Source of the DNA: Diorhabda sublineata
Lineage: Eukaryota; Arthropoda; Insecta; Coleoptera; Chrysomelidae
Assembly (NCBI RefSeq): GCF_026230105.1
Contig: NC_079474.1
Location: 31,076,294-31,140,293, forward strand
DNA: 64,000 bases
Reading direction: 5' to 3'
In this document: piece after piece, positions 35,501 through 50,500 of the stretch
Position numbering within the stretch: position 1 is the first letter of the stretch
Layout: each line of letters starts with the position of its first letter
Position numbers and translations under genes: made by a program
The notes under the pieces: model-generated
Told to the model about the DNA's origin: nothing
Database searches by the model: none
Seen by the model: the letters and a program-made list of their open reading frames with translations, nothing else

Positions 35501-38500
35501 AACCGGAAGTCGGCCATTTTTACAAATATTATAGTTTAAAAGATCGTATCCGAAAACCCAGACGTAGAAATTTTCATAATTTTACAAAAGTAATTTGCCG
35601 TATACAGATAGTTTTAACTCTTCGTAGGACACCCTGTATATTGTGAATATATAGATAAATCAACAAAGTTTTGATTCGTAAATACTCCTTGTAAACACAC
35701 TTCAGAGTTACTACTTTAACAGCATAAACAGATTACAACATTTCGGGAGCTTCTTTACGACTTTCCACTACAATGCCGATATCACTAAAGTAGTAGACTG
35801 AATAGTCTAAATTAGTTCAAGCTTAAAATTACTAGTCTAATACGAGCGACAAATCAGTTCAAATAGAAACAGCTATGTAATTGCTTGGTGAGAATTCATT
35901 AAGTTCACAATATGAATTTTTCCATTAATTAATGGAGCAATTACTTACGCTGTATCTATTTGAACTGATTTGTCTCTTTTATTAGACAAGTAATTTTAAA
36001 TTTGAACTAAATTTGTATATAGAATTTATTGGGTTCTAATGTTTTTAAACAGTCTCATTACGATTTGAATCTTTGTATTTCTTTTCTATATACAGCAGTC
36101 TTAATATTGATGATGTTATATTAAATGAACTTACTTTCATATCGGTTAGAAAAGCCATTCCATTACATATTTGCCAAGCGAAAGATAACAGATCTTTTGG
36201 TGTTACATTACTTATTTTGGGCTCGTCGTAATGACAAGCGAGGCTCTCTTTTTGTAATGATAAAGATGAAGTCGAGTTGTTTTGAACGTGTCTTGTTCTC
36301 CTCAAATAATTTCTGAAATCATTCAACAATCAATTCATTATTATTTCACAATAGATTCGGAAAAAGATTTATAATAAAAGATTATCATATTTATTTAACG
36401 AATCTCATGCCAACTTATCAAATAAAAATTATCTACATCTTTTTATATTTGTATATTATACATTCAAGATTGATGTAATTCCTAAATTCTTTTTAATTTA
36501 ATGAAAAAGAACATGGTTCCTAATAGAATTTTCGTGTCCTGCTTGCATGTACAGGACCAAAGTCTTTTTTTGATCGGATGTTTGCCAAACAACAAATTCT
36601 CTCATAGTTTCTCAAGAGTCAATGAAATAAACGTGAACAATAAAAAGCATAAACGCACATCTATCAATATTAGCTAGAAAATATGTCGTTAATCTGGTTC
36701 TTCTAATCTAAAAGCTAGTAGTAATATCATGGAAATTGTGTACCCTGTACGTTATTCTACTTTCATTCTCTCACAATAAATCTTTATATAAAAAGATATA
36801 GTGCTTTCGACATAAATAGTCGATCAATACTTTTTATAAAAAAAGCTAAGAACAGTTGGCATCACCCAATTAAAGTTACCTTAATGAACCGAATTCTGCA
36901 TATTCTATTATGAGGTACACTGGTCCTCCAGCTGCAGTGCATACTCCGAGTAAACGTATTACGTTAGGATGTGAGACTTCTTTGAGGAGTTGATATTCCG
37001 ACAACAGGTCACTAAGTTCAGATTCTCTTGCATCGTTTTTCAAAGTTTTAACAGCTACTGTGGTGTACCCTACAAATGTAAATGGCACATTATTTTATAT
37101 AGCTAATGAATAATGCGGTTGATAAACGACTGTATAGGTACTACTGTTGGTTTTGTACGTCGCATACAGGAGCAAAAAGGTCCTATACTTGTCAATAAAT
37201 CAGGAACTCTATAAATATATGCCAAAGTTGATTTATATTAATAGCATGTGTTATTTATGTCTATATCTATTTTATTTTCTGAAACTTTGGATGATTATTC
37301 AATAAATTCAATTTTTATTGGGAGTCAATATCGGGTGAACGCAGGACAAGGATTTTGCCACACGATTTTCTCACCGCAAACGAGGCGTATTGGGACAACG
37401 CATGTTATAAACACAGCTGAATCACTAGCATCGGAACCATAAAAAGCCTGTTTGTATGAACTATGTCCTGAACGGCCATCAAAACGCCATTTTAATAATG
37501 AACAGAGTTTTTCCAGTTCTTCATCTTCAAGTGTCTCAATCACAGGTTCCAGTGTCATTAATAGACGTTTCACAGTGTGGTCAAGTAAAGCTTGCAAGGT
37601 AACTTCCGCACAGGTAGAGGTCACTGTGATAGATTCATTTTTTGGATAACCATTTGTTTGAAGCTTGAACTACTTTGTAAGAAGGAAATTTTTCTGAAGC
37701 ATTCATCCTGATTATGTCATATTGGCGTCCACTAAAACCGCTAGAGTGTCTTCACCTGACATACTAGGCGACTTCTCAAATGCTTTTCTGTATCGACTCG
37801 GAGATGTGTTAATAATATCATCTAACACTTTTGAAGCCTGCGTTTGTCCAGTAGCTTCGCCCAGTTTCGTTCGTTCGGAATTAGATTCAAATGGAATGTC
37901 TGAGGGACCTTTTCGTATCAAGCCACTCAGCATTATTTTTGAGCAACCTTTTTTTCTAACCTGAAAGCTTTCATCCAGCGCGATTTAAACTGTGATTTGA
38001 AATATGATGAAGTTTAAGTTAAGCGCTTTAAGAGCTCTTCACTTTCACATTTCGCTCGCTTCATTATTTCATCTTTTAAATAATCAAATTTTTCATTAGT
38101 TTCATTTTTATTTGAAATTCTGAGAATGTTAAAAATGTGCAAAAAAAATATTTGAAAGCTTGAACTATATTGGAACCCAACTAAAAGCTTACATATATTT
38201 TTTTAAATGTTGAAATGATATTGTTTTATTTTGTTTTTTGTTGTAAATAATATTAACTAAATACATAATATAATATAATTTTATTAAAATGTTGTTACAT
38301 ATGAAGGTTTCATGTTGAAATTAAAACAGAAACTATGAAAATATAGCTTTAAATCCACACAAAAAAAAATTCAAATCTACAACAGTACACGTAGACTACC
38401 GGTAGAAAACTGACTTTAGTACGTGAATGGTTAGTAAACGCTTCGGATTAATGATAACATTTACTTTGTTATAATGAAGGAGTTATTGGTTTTTCCAAAA

Positions 38501-41500
38501 ATTATGAAAATTATTCTTAATTGTTATATCTAACAGAAGTTTCTCGTAAGATTGTCAATAAATGCTCAAATTAAACTATATAGATGAAATCTTGCAGAAT
38601 TGTTTTGGTAATTTTGTTGTTTCCAAATATTTTTGCTGAACTTTTTTCACGTTTTTTTCTCTCTGTAGGAGAGTCTCATTTCTTTTAATAAAAAGTCAAT
38701 TCCTTTATATGCTGGCATAACTTGAGAAGCGCTAGATATATTTAATCGTCTTAAAAAACATAATAGGTTGACTTGATTATAATCCACACGTACCCAACAA
38801 TTGTTGCTGGATGACAACCTTCAATACAGCTAGAGAAAAGAAGAAAATCATAATTTTTGTTATTATAAAGTTTCGCTAGACCATCTCCACTACCGACTAA
38901 ATACTCCACCAACATAATAAAGTACGATACGCGATCTAAAATATATGTTGACAGGGACAGATCCATATGCTCCCAAATCTAATCAACATACGTTTACTCG
39001 TCTTGAAGTAGTATTAAACAAGTTCAATTTGTTTCTGAAAGTTAATCTTTCTGTTCGTTACTTAAACTTGACATTGCTGGAACGAAATTTCCATAATGCG
39101 CAGTAGTTTTTTTTCTTCTTCGCGTGTCATTACCAATATCGATAGTTGCCTTCCTTGTTAACTATCATATTGACAATCATCGCTTCATTTACTGCTGCGC
39201 GCATTAATAGAGATGTTGATTTTTCAAACCATTGACAAATATTTATTAATCACGATGTTTACTCTGACCGATGATTCTCATACACATTATTTTTTTGCAA
39301 TATCCAGTCAAGAACATCGTACTTAACAGTTTTATTCATACGGTGCTTGATCTATATCGATCGATCTTATGGCGATGAGCTCATATCTTTATAGCTCCCA
39401 AAAGTTTGAAAGAAAGATATTTTCTGTGGGTGTCCATACATCTGCCCCATTGAATTCACATAAGATAACATCGTGTTATCATCATACGCAGATCGAAGTT
39501 GAGATCATAGCTGCAAAGGAGTTTCATGAAACTTGCTTTCGCTTTGGCTGTTGTTGTTCGTATCTCCATCTCAGGTTCGTTAATTTTTCTGCTTAAGCTT
39601 TACGTTTTTTACCGTGATTTTTTCTTTGTATTAAGCTTTAATTCGTGATTCTAGCAGACTATAATAATATAGTCTACGAGCCTCTGTAATTCTTTGAACT
39701 AAATGGCAATTGAAACATATATTGATGATAATTTTTCCAACAAAATGGAATTATCCTACTCTCCTTCTTATTTCAACCTCAGGGGACATTTGGTTTCTAC
39801 GGTCTGATACCAATAGATATTAGCAATTAAGAATATATATTCATTATCTATAGGTGATTGGTTCAGAATTTCTAGCATTTTATGTATTATTCTAGCAGAC
39901 GTACATATTCCTATATCTTTGAATCGGCATTTGAGTTGTGAAGAACTAGGGGTTGTAGTTATATTAACTTCCAATATATCAAGTTATTAGAATCAGGACA
40001 TCATGTAACATGTGCTATCGGTAGAACGTATCAAATTAATAATGTCAATTGAACACATTCTAACGTCGACGGAAAATGAGATGATTTACGACAATAATGA
40101 ATCTAATGTCTAAATAAATTTTAGCCATTACGATGATGTTTATAACCGAATATCATGAAACTCGTTATCACTTGGATTATAATATGATAAAATTAACGAA
40201 TTAGTTTATTATAACTAACGTATTAGTCGCTAAATTTAATGAAAAGCTTCTCGACAACCACTTCCACTACCACAAATTTCATGGACTTTATCGTTTAATG
40301 TTACCAAAAAAGGTTAGCTGCCACACATTTCGAGTATGTTACCGACCATTTGCAAAAGCAGCAACAGCCTCTTAGTTGGTGCTTCAAAAGTAATTCAAAG
40401 AAAGCATAATACATAACTTTACACGGAAAACCGCATTATATGAATCCTTTTCTCCTAATGTGGAACAGATCAACTAAAAAGTATTGAGTTTCAATTAGGA
40501 CCAAGGTCCATTTAGTCGCAATTGTAAAATATATGGAATACTATTATAAAAATAGAATGCACAATTGAATTTTCCATTTCCTGATTATAATTAATTAATT
40601 ATTAGGAAGATCTATGTGAAGACAAAAGTAGACTTGACATTGACATTATCTATAATAGACAGATTACCAATATTAAAACCCTAAAATCTATTATTTAAAG
40701 CAAAAGAATGCAGTCAACAGAGAGAGAGTTAGAGACCATATCAACATATAGGGAAGATATTCAGAGCGTTATTGACGAATTTTTCTCTTACACTTTGTTT
40801 ACTACTTGTAATTGTTACATTTTGTTTCGATTTGACATTTGTTTCTAATAATTTTTTATTGATATACATTTTTTTTAAATACAAACCTGGTCTTCCGGCG
40901 ATATTCAATGCTTTTGCTCTCAGAACTTTGCCGAATTCTCCTTCTCCCAAAGTCTGCTCGATGATAAGCTGCGATCTGGGAAATTCCCATTTGGGATCCG
41001 GCTACAAATAACAAATTATATTAGTTACTGCTTATACATCACAGCGTCTAATAACGTCGTTATCGTTAAGTATTAAATTACGCTTAGTTAATGACAAGAA
41101 ATATAAACCTAACGAGATGTGAGACATATTCAAATACTAAATTTTGTTGTTTTGTGGTTATAATAATGATTAGGATATAGAGTTTAATCAATATAAACAC
41201 ATATTACAGGCTTTCTATATTACCTAAGTGAACACAGAACGTTTAATTCTTTACAATAATTATTTTTAAGTTAATCAATTGATGTCATAAGTAAGTATAT
41301 AATAGTAATCATAATTCAGTAATAGTTAATAGCACTAATAATGTTTTCAAATCAATTATAGATATAATGATGCAGAAACAGTCCTCTACCGAACAATCCA
41401 TTTTTTTTAGTAATCTGGAGGTTCTTCAATAAAAATATATTTGATTTATGGAAGTTGAATGTTGCTCCTTACATAAAAAAATCAAAATACTGAACTACTT

Positions 41501-44500
41501 TGGGGTTTGGGCTATAAAGTTTAGTAATCTGAAACTGCCATACAAAAAAAAGATTATATTCGAGAAAATATTGTCTGAAATGGACAACGTAGACTGGACT
41601 TTTCATAGAACTACATAGAAAGAAATCAGACGGAGATAAATCTGGGCTGCAAGATGACTACTACGCCTGCTCAATTTGCTTAGGAACATTTTTTTCAAAT
41701 TAGTAAACTCTCGTTGGATGTATGACACGTTGCATCATATTGCTGCATCCTTATTATATTGCTGTAACATTAAAAAATTATGTAATTTTTGTTGAAAAAA
41801 ATCTCATGGCATTTTCACATATTTCGCAGAGGTATAGAAGTATATAAAGGTCCTTGGAATTTTAATCTACGGTTTTTGTAGAACAGTTTACACAGAACGC
41901 GAGATGTTATACCATGAAACGATCTATTATGTTTAGAAGATAAACCAGAAGCGAGAACTGGACCGATTACATAATTAAAAATGATATGTCCCAGTATGTA
42001 TGAAACAACAGTAATGGAGTCACACTGTTTACTCCTAAGGGAATCTAACAACTTGGTCAACTATTTCTGTCAAAGAAGAAATTGAAAAACAAATCAAGAA
42101 TTTTTTCGGTTAAGTTCTTCATCCAAAAGCTCAACATTTTGAACAATCATTTCATTACATTTCTAAACTATAAATTATGTATTTATATTAACTAAAATGT
42201 TTTCAAGAAACAGTTTCTTATCCGATCAATCAATTTGTACATTGTTGCAAGCAATTTGAATCTTTGAAGCGACTGTGATACTCTATAAATGAAAAATAAG
42301 TTTTACCCTTCGGTAGGGAAAGAAAAGAAATTTTAAATATAGTATTGTGTCAATTTATTCTAATAACGTATTAAATGGACAAGCGTAAATTACGAATTAC
42401 AGAATACGAATTTTCTCAAAATTACCAGAAAAGAATGTTATATCGAAGTACAGGCAAAAATAAACCACCTCCTTAAGCTAAAGAATACCTAAATCATATC
42501 TCTTAGCTGTTTAGCTATAATTCTGCAATTATTTTTGTCCTCGATTAGTTTAAAACGGACAGTTATCCTGGAAAATAACTTATTTCATTAATGTTCTAAT
42601 GAAACTCAAGTGATTTAAATGGTTGAAAATTCAACATCGATATCCTATATGATTTTTCTCTGAATTTATTATAAATCAAGTTCTAAATGTTGTTTCATTC
42701 ACTATAAACAAATTATGTACTTACCGAATACTTATTCATAACGGTATTTATAAACGTCGTATCGTTAGTTATTGTAGTTAATTGAAAATTGAACGCTAAG
42801 GGTTGTCCTGCGTCATTTCTTGTTCCAGAAATGGAAAGAGGAGCTGTCAATTCCTGGCTATCTTTTTCATTCAAATGTCGTGTCGATTTCCTAGTTTTCC
42901 TCACACGCCAACAAATTATTATCAAGATTGTTGAGCATATGAAGAATAACGAACCTGCTACTATACCGGCTATGCATGTAAAACCACATTTGGGGTTCAC
43001 TAAAAATATTAAAAAGAATATGGCTGTTGAGCAACACGTAAGTGAATGTTGTAGTGCAATAGAACTTTATAGTTTTTATCAAAGCTTTCATACATTATAT
43101 TTTATTAAACTAATTATTGACCTAAGTATTAAACGTTAATGTTGATTTATCCACTAAAATCATTCAACCCAGTTATATAATTATTTATTTATTTACAAGA
43201 ATAACAGTACATTACATTACAAAGTGATACAAATCACAAAGTAATCCGACAGAGGAAAACGAGTTTCCTGTTTTCTGCGCCAGTCAATAATATTGTGTAG
43301 TTTGCTTTAACAATAAAATTTGTTATCATTACCAAATAATTAATAGGACGAAGACGCAGCGACAAAATACATTTATTCAGTTTGATACAGACTCAGAAAA
43401 ATTCAATTACATTACATTACATTACGCTACTGAGAAAGATTTATTCAAATTGTGGGTTTAAAAAGATTTTTCTCGCGAACAATTTTAAGCTTTGCACATT
43501 GATAAAAATATGAGAAGTGACTCTTTTTTGATTTGATTTGATGTTACCACACAATCTAAATGAGATTTTAATATTTCAACTTTTTCAGTCCCCAATCAAG
43601 TAACATTCCAAGAAATTGTTTCGATCTAGATAATGATAGGCAATAATTGAGGTTTCTTTTTACTTTGATAACAAAACTTTAGAGTATTTAATTTCATTTG
43701 TAATATAATATTACTGGTATAACCAATAATTATTCCTAAACTATATAATTGAATCAATCAACTGCCGTGTGGGTGTTGGATGATAGCATGTAACCTGTCA
43801 TTCGGCTTGTTACGTTTTTCTTTAAATACATTGAATATTCCTCTTTTCACTTATTGTGTTTTAGTAGTCACTTCTATTTTAACCATAACGTTCAAGTTTT
43901 CGAAAAAATTAATTTGTTCTCGTGTTCCCACTCTATTCGAAAAATTCAATAAAATCTCGTGAAACGTCCTCTATCTATCTAAATTCTACCTACAACTGAA
44001 GTTCAAAATTAAAGTAAATTCAGTGAATTTGTAATGGTACCATTCTTTATATTTGCTTTTCTACAGCTGCCATCAAAGAGCCAATCGGTATAACGTCACC
44101 ACATGAAAGGCAACTTCAACTCAGTTGAGGGTTGCAACCATCCCGGCCTTCCATAGATAAGTCCTAGTTTTTATCTTTAATATATAGAAATATAAGTTGA
44201 TTTTAATTTTATAACTGCTTTTTATTTTGGATATTAATTGTTTACTCCATGCGAGTACCAATTATTTATATAACTCAAATGAGTCTCCAGTCGGGAACGT
44301 AACGTTATTTGGTCTTAAATCCAAATTTTATTATCGAGAGGATTTTCTACGTACCTCTCGGCCACGAACGTAAACTTCCCTATCCCCCAAAACGTATATA
44401 TCGTCTCCTGCCTTACCAAATGTGTGGCTGAAGTTCCATGACAAGTGTAGTCATCAGAATTTGGTAATTTGTTTCGTTATAAAAATGGACATCTTTCCAA

Positions 44501-47500
44501 TACAATTTGTTCCAACTATTTGGTCATAATATCCACTTTTTTAACGTCTTTGGAAAATAAAATTTCTTTACAACTAGTATGCGAAATACTTGAGAATGCC
44601 TTTTGTTTATGTTAAAAAAAAATCACGTAATTGCACCCGTGTGCCAATAAATTGAATGGTACAATTGTCATTCTGAAGAATTAGATCAAATCCAAGCAAC
44701 ACTGCCCGACAAAAATCAATCAAAATAATCCATAAACAACACAATCAGATCACTTTATTACTTGTCGTGTTTTGAGATTCAAAGATAAAGTTAATATACT
44801 ATGAAAATAGAAGAAATAATTAATTGTAAAATGTATTTTCTATCCATTGCTAGCAGATGATTATGCCAAATAGCTTTGTAACGTATGATCTAAAAACAAA
44901 ATTGTTGCATATATACGAAGTAAAGGTCGGTAAAAAAATTGTTAGGAAAATTTTACACGAGGAATTACATATGACAAAAGTTTGTGCGAAGTTGGTGCCA
45001 AAAAACTGACTCCTGACCAAAAGCTCTTGCGTCAACGGGATTTCATTGAAAGGTTAGAAAGGTTATAAAACATCTGCTTTGAAAGGGATCCGATATGAGT
45101 CGATGGAAGCGCAAAAAACTGCAGAGCTCCTAAAGGCACTCACCAAAAAAGACTTCTAGCACCGCTTCGATCAATGTATGGTGTGTGGCGAGGGGAGGGG
45201 AGTATTTATTTAATTAATTTAATTTAGAATAATTTATAGGATAAAACTTTTTTTCGTAACCAGTCTCCTGTATTAGAACTTCAATAATCGCTTTGAATGA
45301 AGTAACTCACCTATTGCAGCCAGTGTAATATTCTGTTTGATACTATTTGTATGAACAGAATCAGAACTTTTAATATGTTTCTGTTTCTGTTTGTCCCTCT
45401 CGATTTTATTTCCTTTCTCATCTGTTCGATGTTGTTTTCGATTGTATTTACCCGGAAGATGCACACTACACGAAAGTGTACTGCAGTATACAATTCCTGC
45501 TGCTTCGTCCACACCACGTCCACTTTTGCCTAAACGAAGCGGAATTGTAACAGTTCCTGAAATGATATTTTTGTTAAAATTTACAACCCATTTTTCTTAA
45601 AGCTTCTTTTCTGATTTTTTGGTAGATTAAACACCCAACCGAGAATGAAATATTTCTTCGGTATGCAGTTTGCTTTTGTGATAGTTGAAACAGTTTCAAA
45701 GCAGTACTTTCTTAATTTTTTTGGAATAATAGTACCAAAAACTCAAATTAAGGAATTTGAAGACTATGGACTACAGAATTTCATTAAGAGTACATCGTTT
45801 AATCGGTCTCCTCGAAACGAAAGCCAATTTTTTCCTGACATATATTTTTTAGGCATGATATATCGAAATTTCATGCTTTAAAGTTGAAGTCAAATTTTGT
45901 GTTGATCCTTGTAATTAACATATTTCGCAACAAATGAAGTTTAACAAACAAATTTGAAACATTCATAGGTTGATACTAACCTACACAATCCTGCGGGCAT
46001 ATCATGGACCTCAATTGTTCTAATGAATCGCATATGCCATCAGGACAAGTTTTTATATCTGGAGTACATGTTGAATACAGATGACTTTTTTCGGTGGTGA
46101 CTTCGTCACCTCTCCACATACAACGTTCTGGGGCTTTCCTAAAAAAAATCCCATTAGAATACGATGAACGGGAAACTATAGAATTTCAAATAGTGCTTTT
46201 GGAACTTCAAATATTCACCTTGTTTCGACGCTAGCATATCCGCCGGTACCCAATGCACATGAATCTGATCGAAGACAGTCCTCAATATTATCAATTTCAG
46301 AGCAATATGTCCAATTATTGAAGTGATTCATACCGGTACAAGTTTGATTTGGCTCATTAATTATTCGTATCGTAATATCATCCTGTTCTTGCTTGTTTCC
46401 GTTTGTCCAAGAAATATTTAAACTGAAATTTTCGAAAATACAAAACTTAAATAATCAAAAAAAGTGAGTAAAATCACGTGTTTATGAAAATATTTTAGAG
46501 AAATTCTCATATGAAAATAATTATTTTGTGTTGGACTTCGAAACATCTGTCAATATTTGTATTAGAATGTAATTATTTTCGAGATTTTGACCAAAGTATA
46601 CTTTTTTTGATACATATTTCTGAACAATTACATACCTTATTGATTGCGTTTTCACTTGTCTTAATTTAGAAAAATCGTTCACATAAACGATTCCTTCAGT
46701 TTTCGTCACGTTAAAAATACCCCTGAATTTCGAATCAACTTTAAAAGTGAAATTTGTACAATTATGTATAACTGTTGGTTGACTTACTCTTGCTAATGGT
46801 GCGGCAGTTCTAAAACAGAAAGTAAAAATATTTCATTGATTAAAAAAATACTTTATATGGAAGAAAATAGTAATCAATCTACTTTCAGCCTGATTTTTAT
46901 CTTTTTTATTGCCTTTTTTGTTTACCATTATAAAATTTTCCATTTTTAGTGAAAAATCGATTTAAATTTTTATATTCCAATTCAGTTAAGCAACCCTTTT
47001 TTTCGTAATTGATGGCGCCTTGGAGTTACATCCTCCCAACAATCTATAACCATTATCAAGCTACGTATAATAAAAATTAATTACCTGAAAATTTTCGCTT
47101 GGCTTGGATACAATTTAAGCAATGTTAGTGACTGCGGTTTGTTTTTGAAAACAATGTCAATCGGAAATTCAGCCTGTAAAAAATTCAAATAAAAAGTTTT
47201 GCCAATACTTTATTTTACACAGTCCTAGAAATAAATTTTTATACTCACTGTAGATTTTATCTTTTTATTCTTCAACGAAGTATCATTCAAAACTACCTTA
47301 AATGAATACCTAGACGAACTGAAAGTTATATTTTCTTCCAGCTGTAACCCTGAAAAAAGTTGAATAACCTTGAATAAATTCACGATGTAGATTCCAGGTT
47401 GCGATAAAAATTTGTGGTATAACCATATTTTACAGATATATATAAATAAATTTACGAAAATTTCAGTTAATGTGATCATATACGGTCAAACGTATCCATT

Positions 47501-50500
47501 TTTTTAAGGAACTAAATTACATCCCATATATCCAGATTTTTCTATATGAGTTATGTGAGTACATGTATAATATATACATATATTCATGTACATAATATAT
47601 ATACCATCAAATTGATATGATTTTTGGGAGTGTCAAAAATATTTTTAACATAAACTCCAGTGTATTTACAAAAGTCAGAAATAAACACGAAATTTTAGAT
47701 TAATAAGTTTTGTGGCATCAAAATTATGAGACAACGTGTACATTAATTCTACGTAAGTTGTGAAATATCCAACATACAAAATTTTTCACGTAAATGCCAC
47801 GAAATATATATAAACGTATATTAAGGTACATTGACCATGAGAACTGAATTTCGAACAACCTGAAAACAAGATTCTTTATATAAATTGTAGGACTTCCTGT
47901 ATAACAATATGTTCCACGTATATGTCAGAAAATAGAAATTGTGTGATTGAATATGAAATTTTAGAATTTACATTTTTTCCTTGAATACATTCTCTATGAG
48001 AACCAAATTTCAGGTTATTCTGTAAAGAAAATTGTTTATATAAATTATGGGACATCCTTTATACATATAATTTTCACATATATAGCTGCACAATTTTTCA
48101 ATTATTGTTTATTTCATAGAATTAAAATTTATATATCTCAAAATTATGTTTAATAAATTTTAAGTGAATGCCACCATATGTATGAAAAGTTGTAATTAAC
48201 TACGAACGAATAGTAAATTCTCATAGGACCAAAATTATGCGACAATTTGTATAATAGTATCATGTCATTCATGTCATGTAACACGTAAATACCAAAAGAT
48301 TTTCAAATTCATTTGAATAAATAAAAAATCTTTACGTCTTTACGTCACCCCTTTTTCATTAAATTTGCGAACTTTTTCATTTAATATACTGTTATAATTC
48401 ATACAGCTTGATTCACAAAAATTTAAATTTAAATACAAAATATTTTGACAGTTAATTTTTATTTTTTCAAATAAATATTTTTGCAGCAATATTAAATAAC
48501 TATACCCAAGATCCATTATATATCCCTTAGAAACAATCCAGATTTCTCAGTGTAACTAGAATCTTGATTTCACCAGAATGTGGAAGGTGATAAATCGCTT
48601 CAATCTCAAAATAATTCCTCCTAATTACCTCCTACGCTTAAACTGGGACACCAACAAGGCATTATTGTCAGCTTAAGTAAACTGAACAACCTCAAGATAT
48701 TCACTCCCTTTCTATTGTATTTTCCCTGGCGGTTAATAATCCGTTTCATGAATGAATACGTTAACCTTGACGTAGTTCGAAATTAACTTGAAGACTCCTT
48801 TGCAATGGCTCACGTTGAATGGTCGTAGTTTGACCTATTTATTTTGTATTAGAGCAGTCATTTGAAGCCAGCTGTTCTGGAGTAACGTTTTCGTAATTGA
48901 TGGGTTATTAGCTGATTAAGTGATTCTAAATATTGCGAAAGTTGGAACAGAAAAACCGAGAAAAGGTTGAGATGATAAAGATGAACGATAAGAGGCTCAC
49001 TAGAGATAAATCATCTCAATTTGACTTTTTATTGTAGTTTTTGCAAAATATATCACAAGAAGTAGGAATAAGCTTTAGTAAATCCCAATTTTAAATATGC
49101 TGACTTTTTTACACATTTTATGGTCATTACTTATCGTAATAATAATTAATAATAAATCAAAAACTCACTACAATGTATATACGTATTTTGTGGAGTGAAC
49201 TCTTCTTTTTGACAAATTGGGGTGATGAATTGTTTACCATTTCTGTGCTCTATACGTGCTTCATAGTTATTCACACTTTCTGGATCATCATCCATAAATA
49301 TTAAGCGACCATCATCAATTATTTCACCCTACAACAAAAGAAGTACAGAAATATGAGACTAAATTTCTATTCAATTGTAATTTGGTTATCAAAAAGTATT
49401 AATTCATCTTTCTTTATATAAAGAAAAAGATATCCATAATTTTCCTCCACTGAATGGTTTTCAGTACAAACAGAAATCTTCTTTTCCAGAAAATTCTTTT
49501 CTTTGTATTACTGGACATTATTTAATCAAAATCGAAACTGCAATAGAAATTTATTTTGTTCTTATCTCAAAGTTACTGTATACTTTTCAATTATTACACA
49601 TTTCATTCTTTTTAATTCGAAAAGACAATCACCGGAAACAAATAACAGTGACACGATATTCAGTTCCAAATATTTATTTTTATAATGTAAAAGTATTTGT
49701 AGCTAGTTGATAATTAGAGAATCAAATTCAATAACTCATTATCAATCGTCAATTTGAAGTTTTGATATTCTGCATACAAATTATTATATAAACATTTAAT
49801 ACCTTTATGTATAACAGATATAGTCATTCGATAGATACCAAAATCGAAGTCAGATTTCCCAAAATTATTCACATTGAATCAAAATACAAGACAATAGATG
49901 GTGATATTATATATTTTTAGTTTGAATGAAGAAAACAATAACAAGTAACTCGAAAAGTTTTATTTTTTTGTTTTAATAAAATAGCAATAATATTATAAAA
50001 TTACCAAAATACTGGCTACCAAATCTACGTTGGATTATGTCTACTATCAGGTTCCACGTAAATGAAGATGCAATTTTCCCTAATTGACATCTTCTCATTT
50101 GTGGTGATAGAAATGGTGTCTTGCTTACTCCCTTTTTGCTGGTTTCATCCATCGAACTGTCCTTCTTAATCCTCTGGCATCTGATGCTCTTTCGACAGCC
50201 TCATATGGAACATTGTCAAAGGCGTCTTATATGTCCGAAACTACACATACTACGTTTTTTTTGTTCGTTAGAGCATTATAAAATTCCTTTACCAATTGTA
50301 CCACTAAAGTCTCCATAGATTTGCCTGCTTGCGTATTAACAAGCAAGCTTTTACCCATCATCCCATCGTCGTGAGTAATAGGCTTGTTAATCATTTAGAT
50401 ATCTCGGAAAAGGAGTTATGTTTATATTAACATAAGCGGTATTACTTATGCTTAATCACCATCTATATTTGCAGTTCTTGAGAATCAACATATGGTGTTT

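Noticed and set aside
37452..37964. Plus-strand open frames with Ser runs at 37,452-37,649 and 37,722-37,964
   Set aside because: They are the complements of the Transib-like reading on the minus strand, which has the recognisable motifs; the Ser run is the antisense of Glu/Asp codons.
42789..43139. Open frame of 116 codons on the plus strand
   Set aside because: It lies exactly over the Ret transmembrane exon on the other strand and is its shadow.
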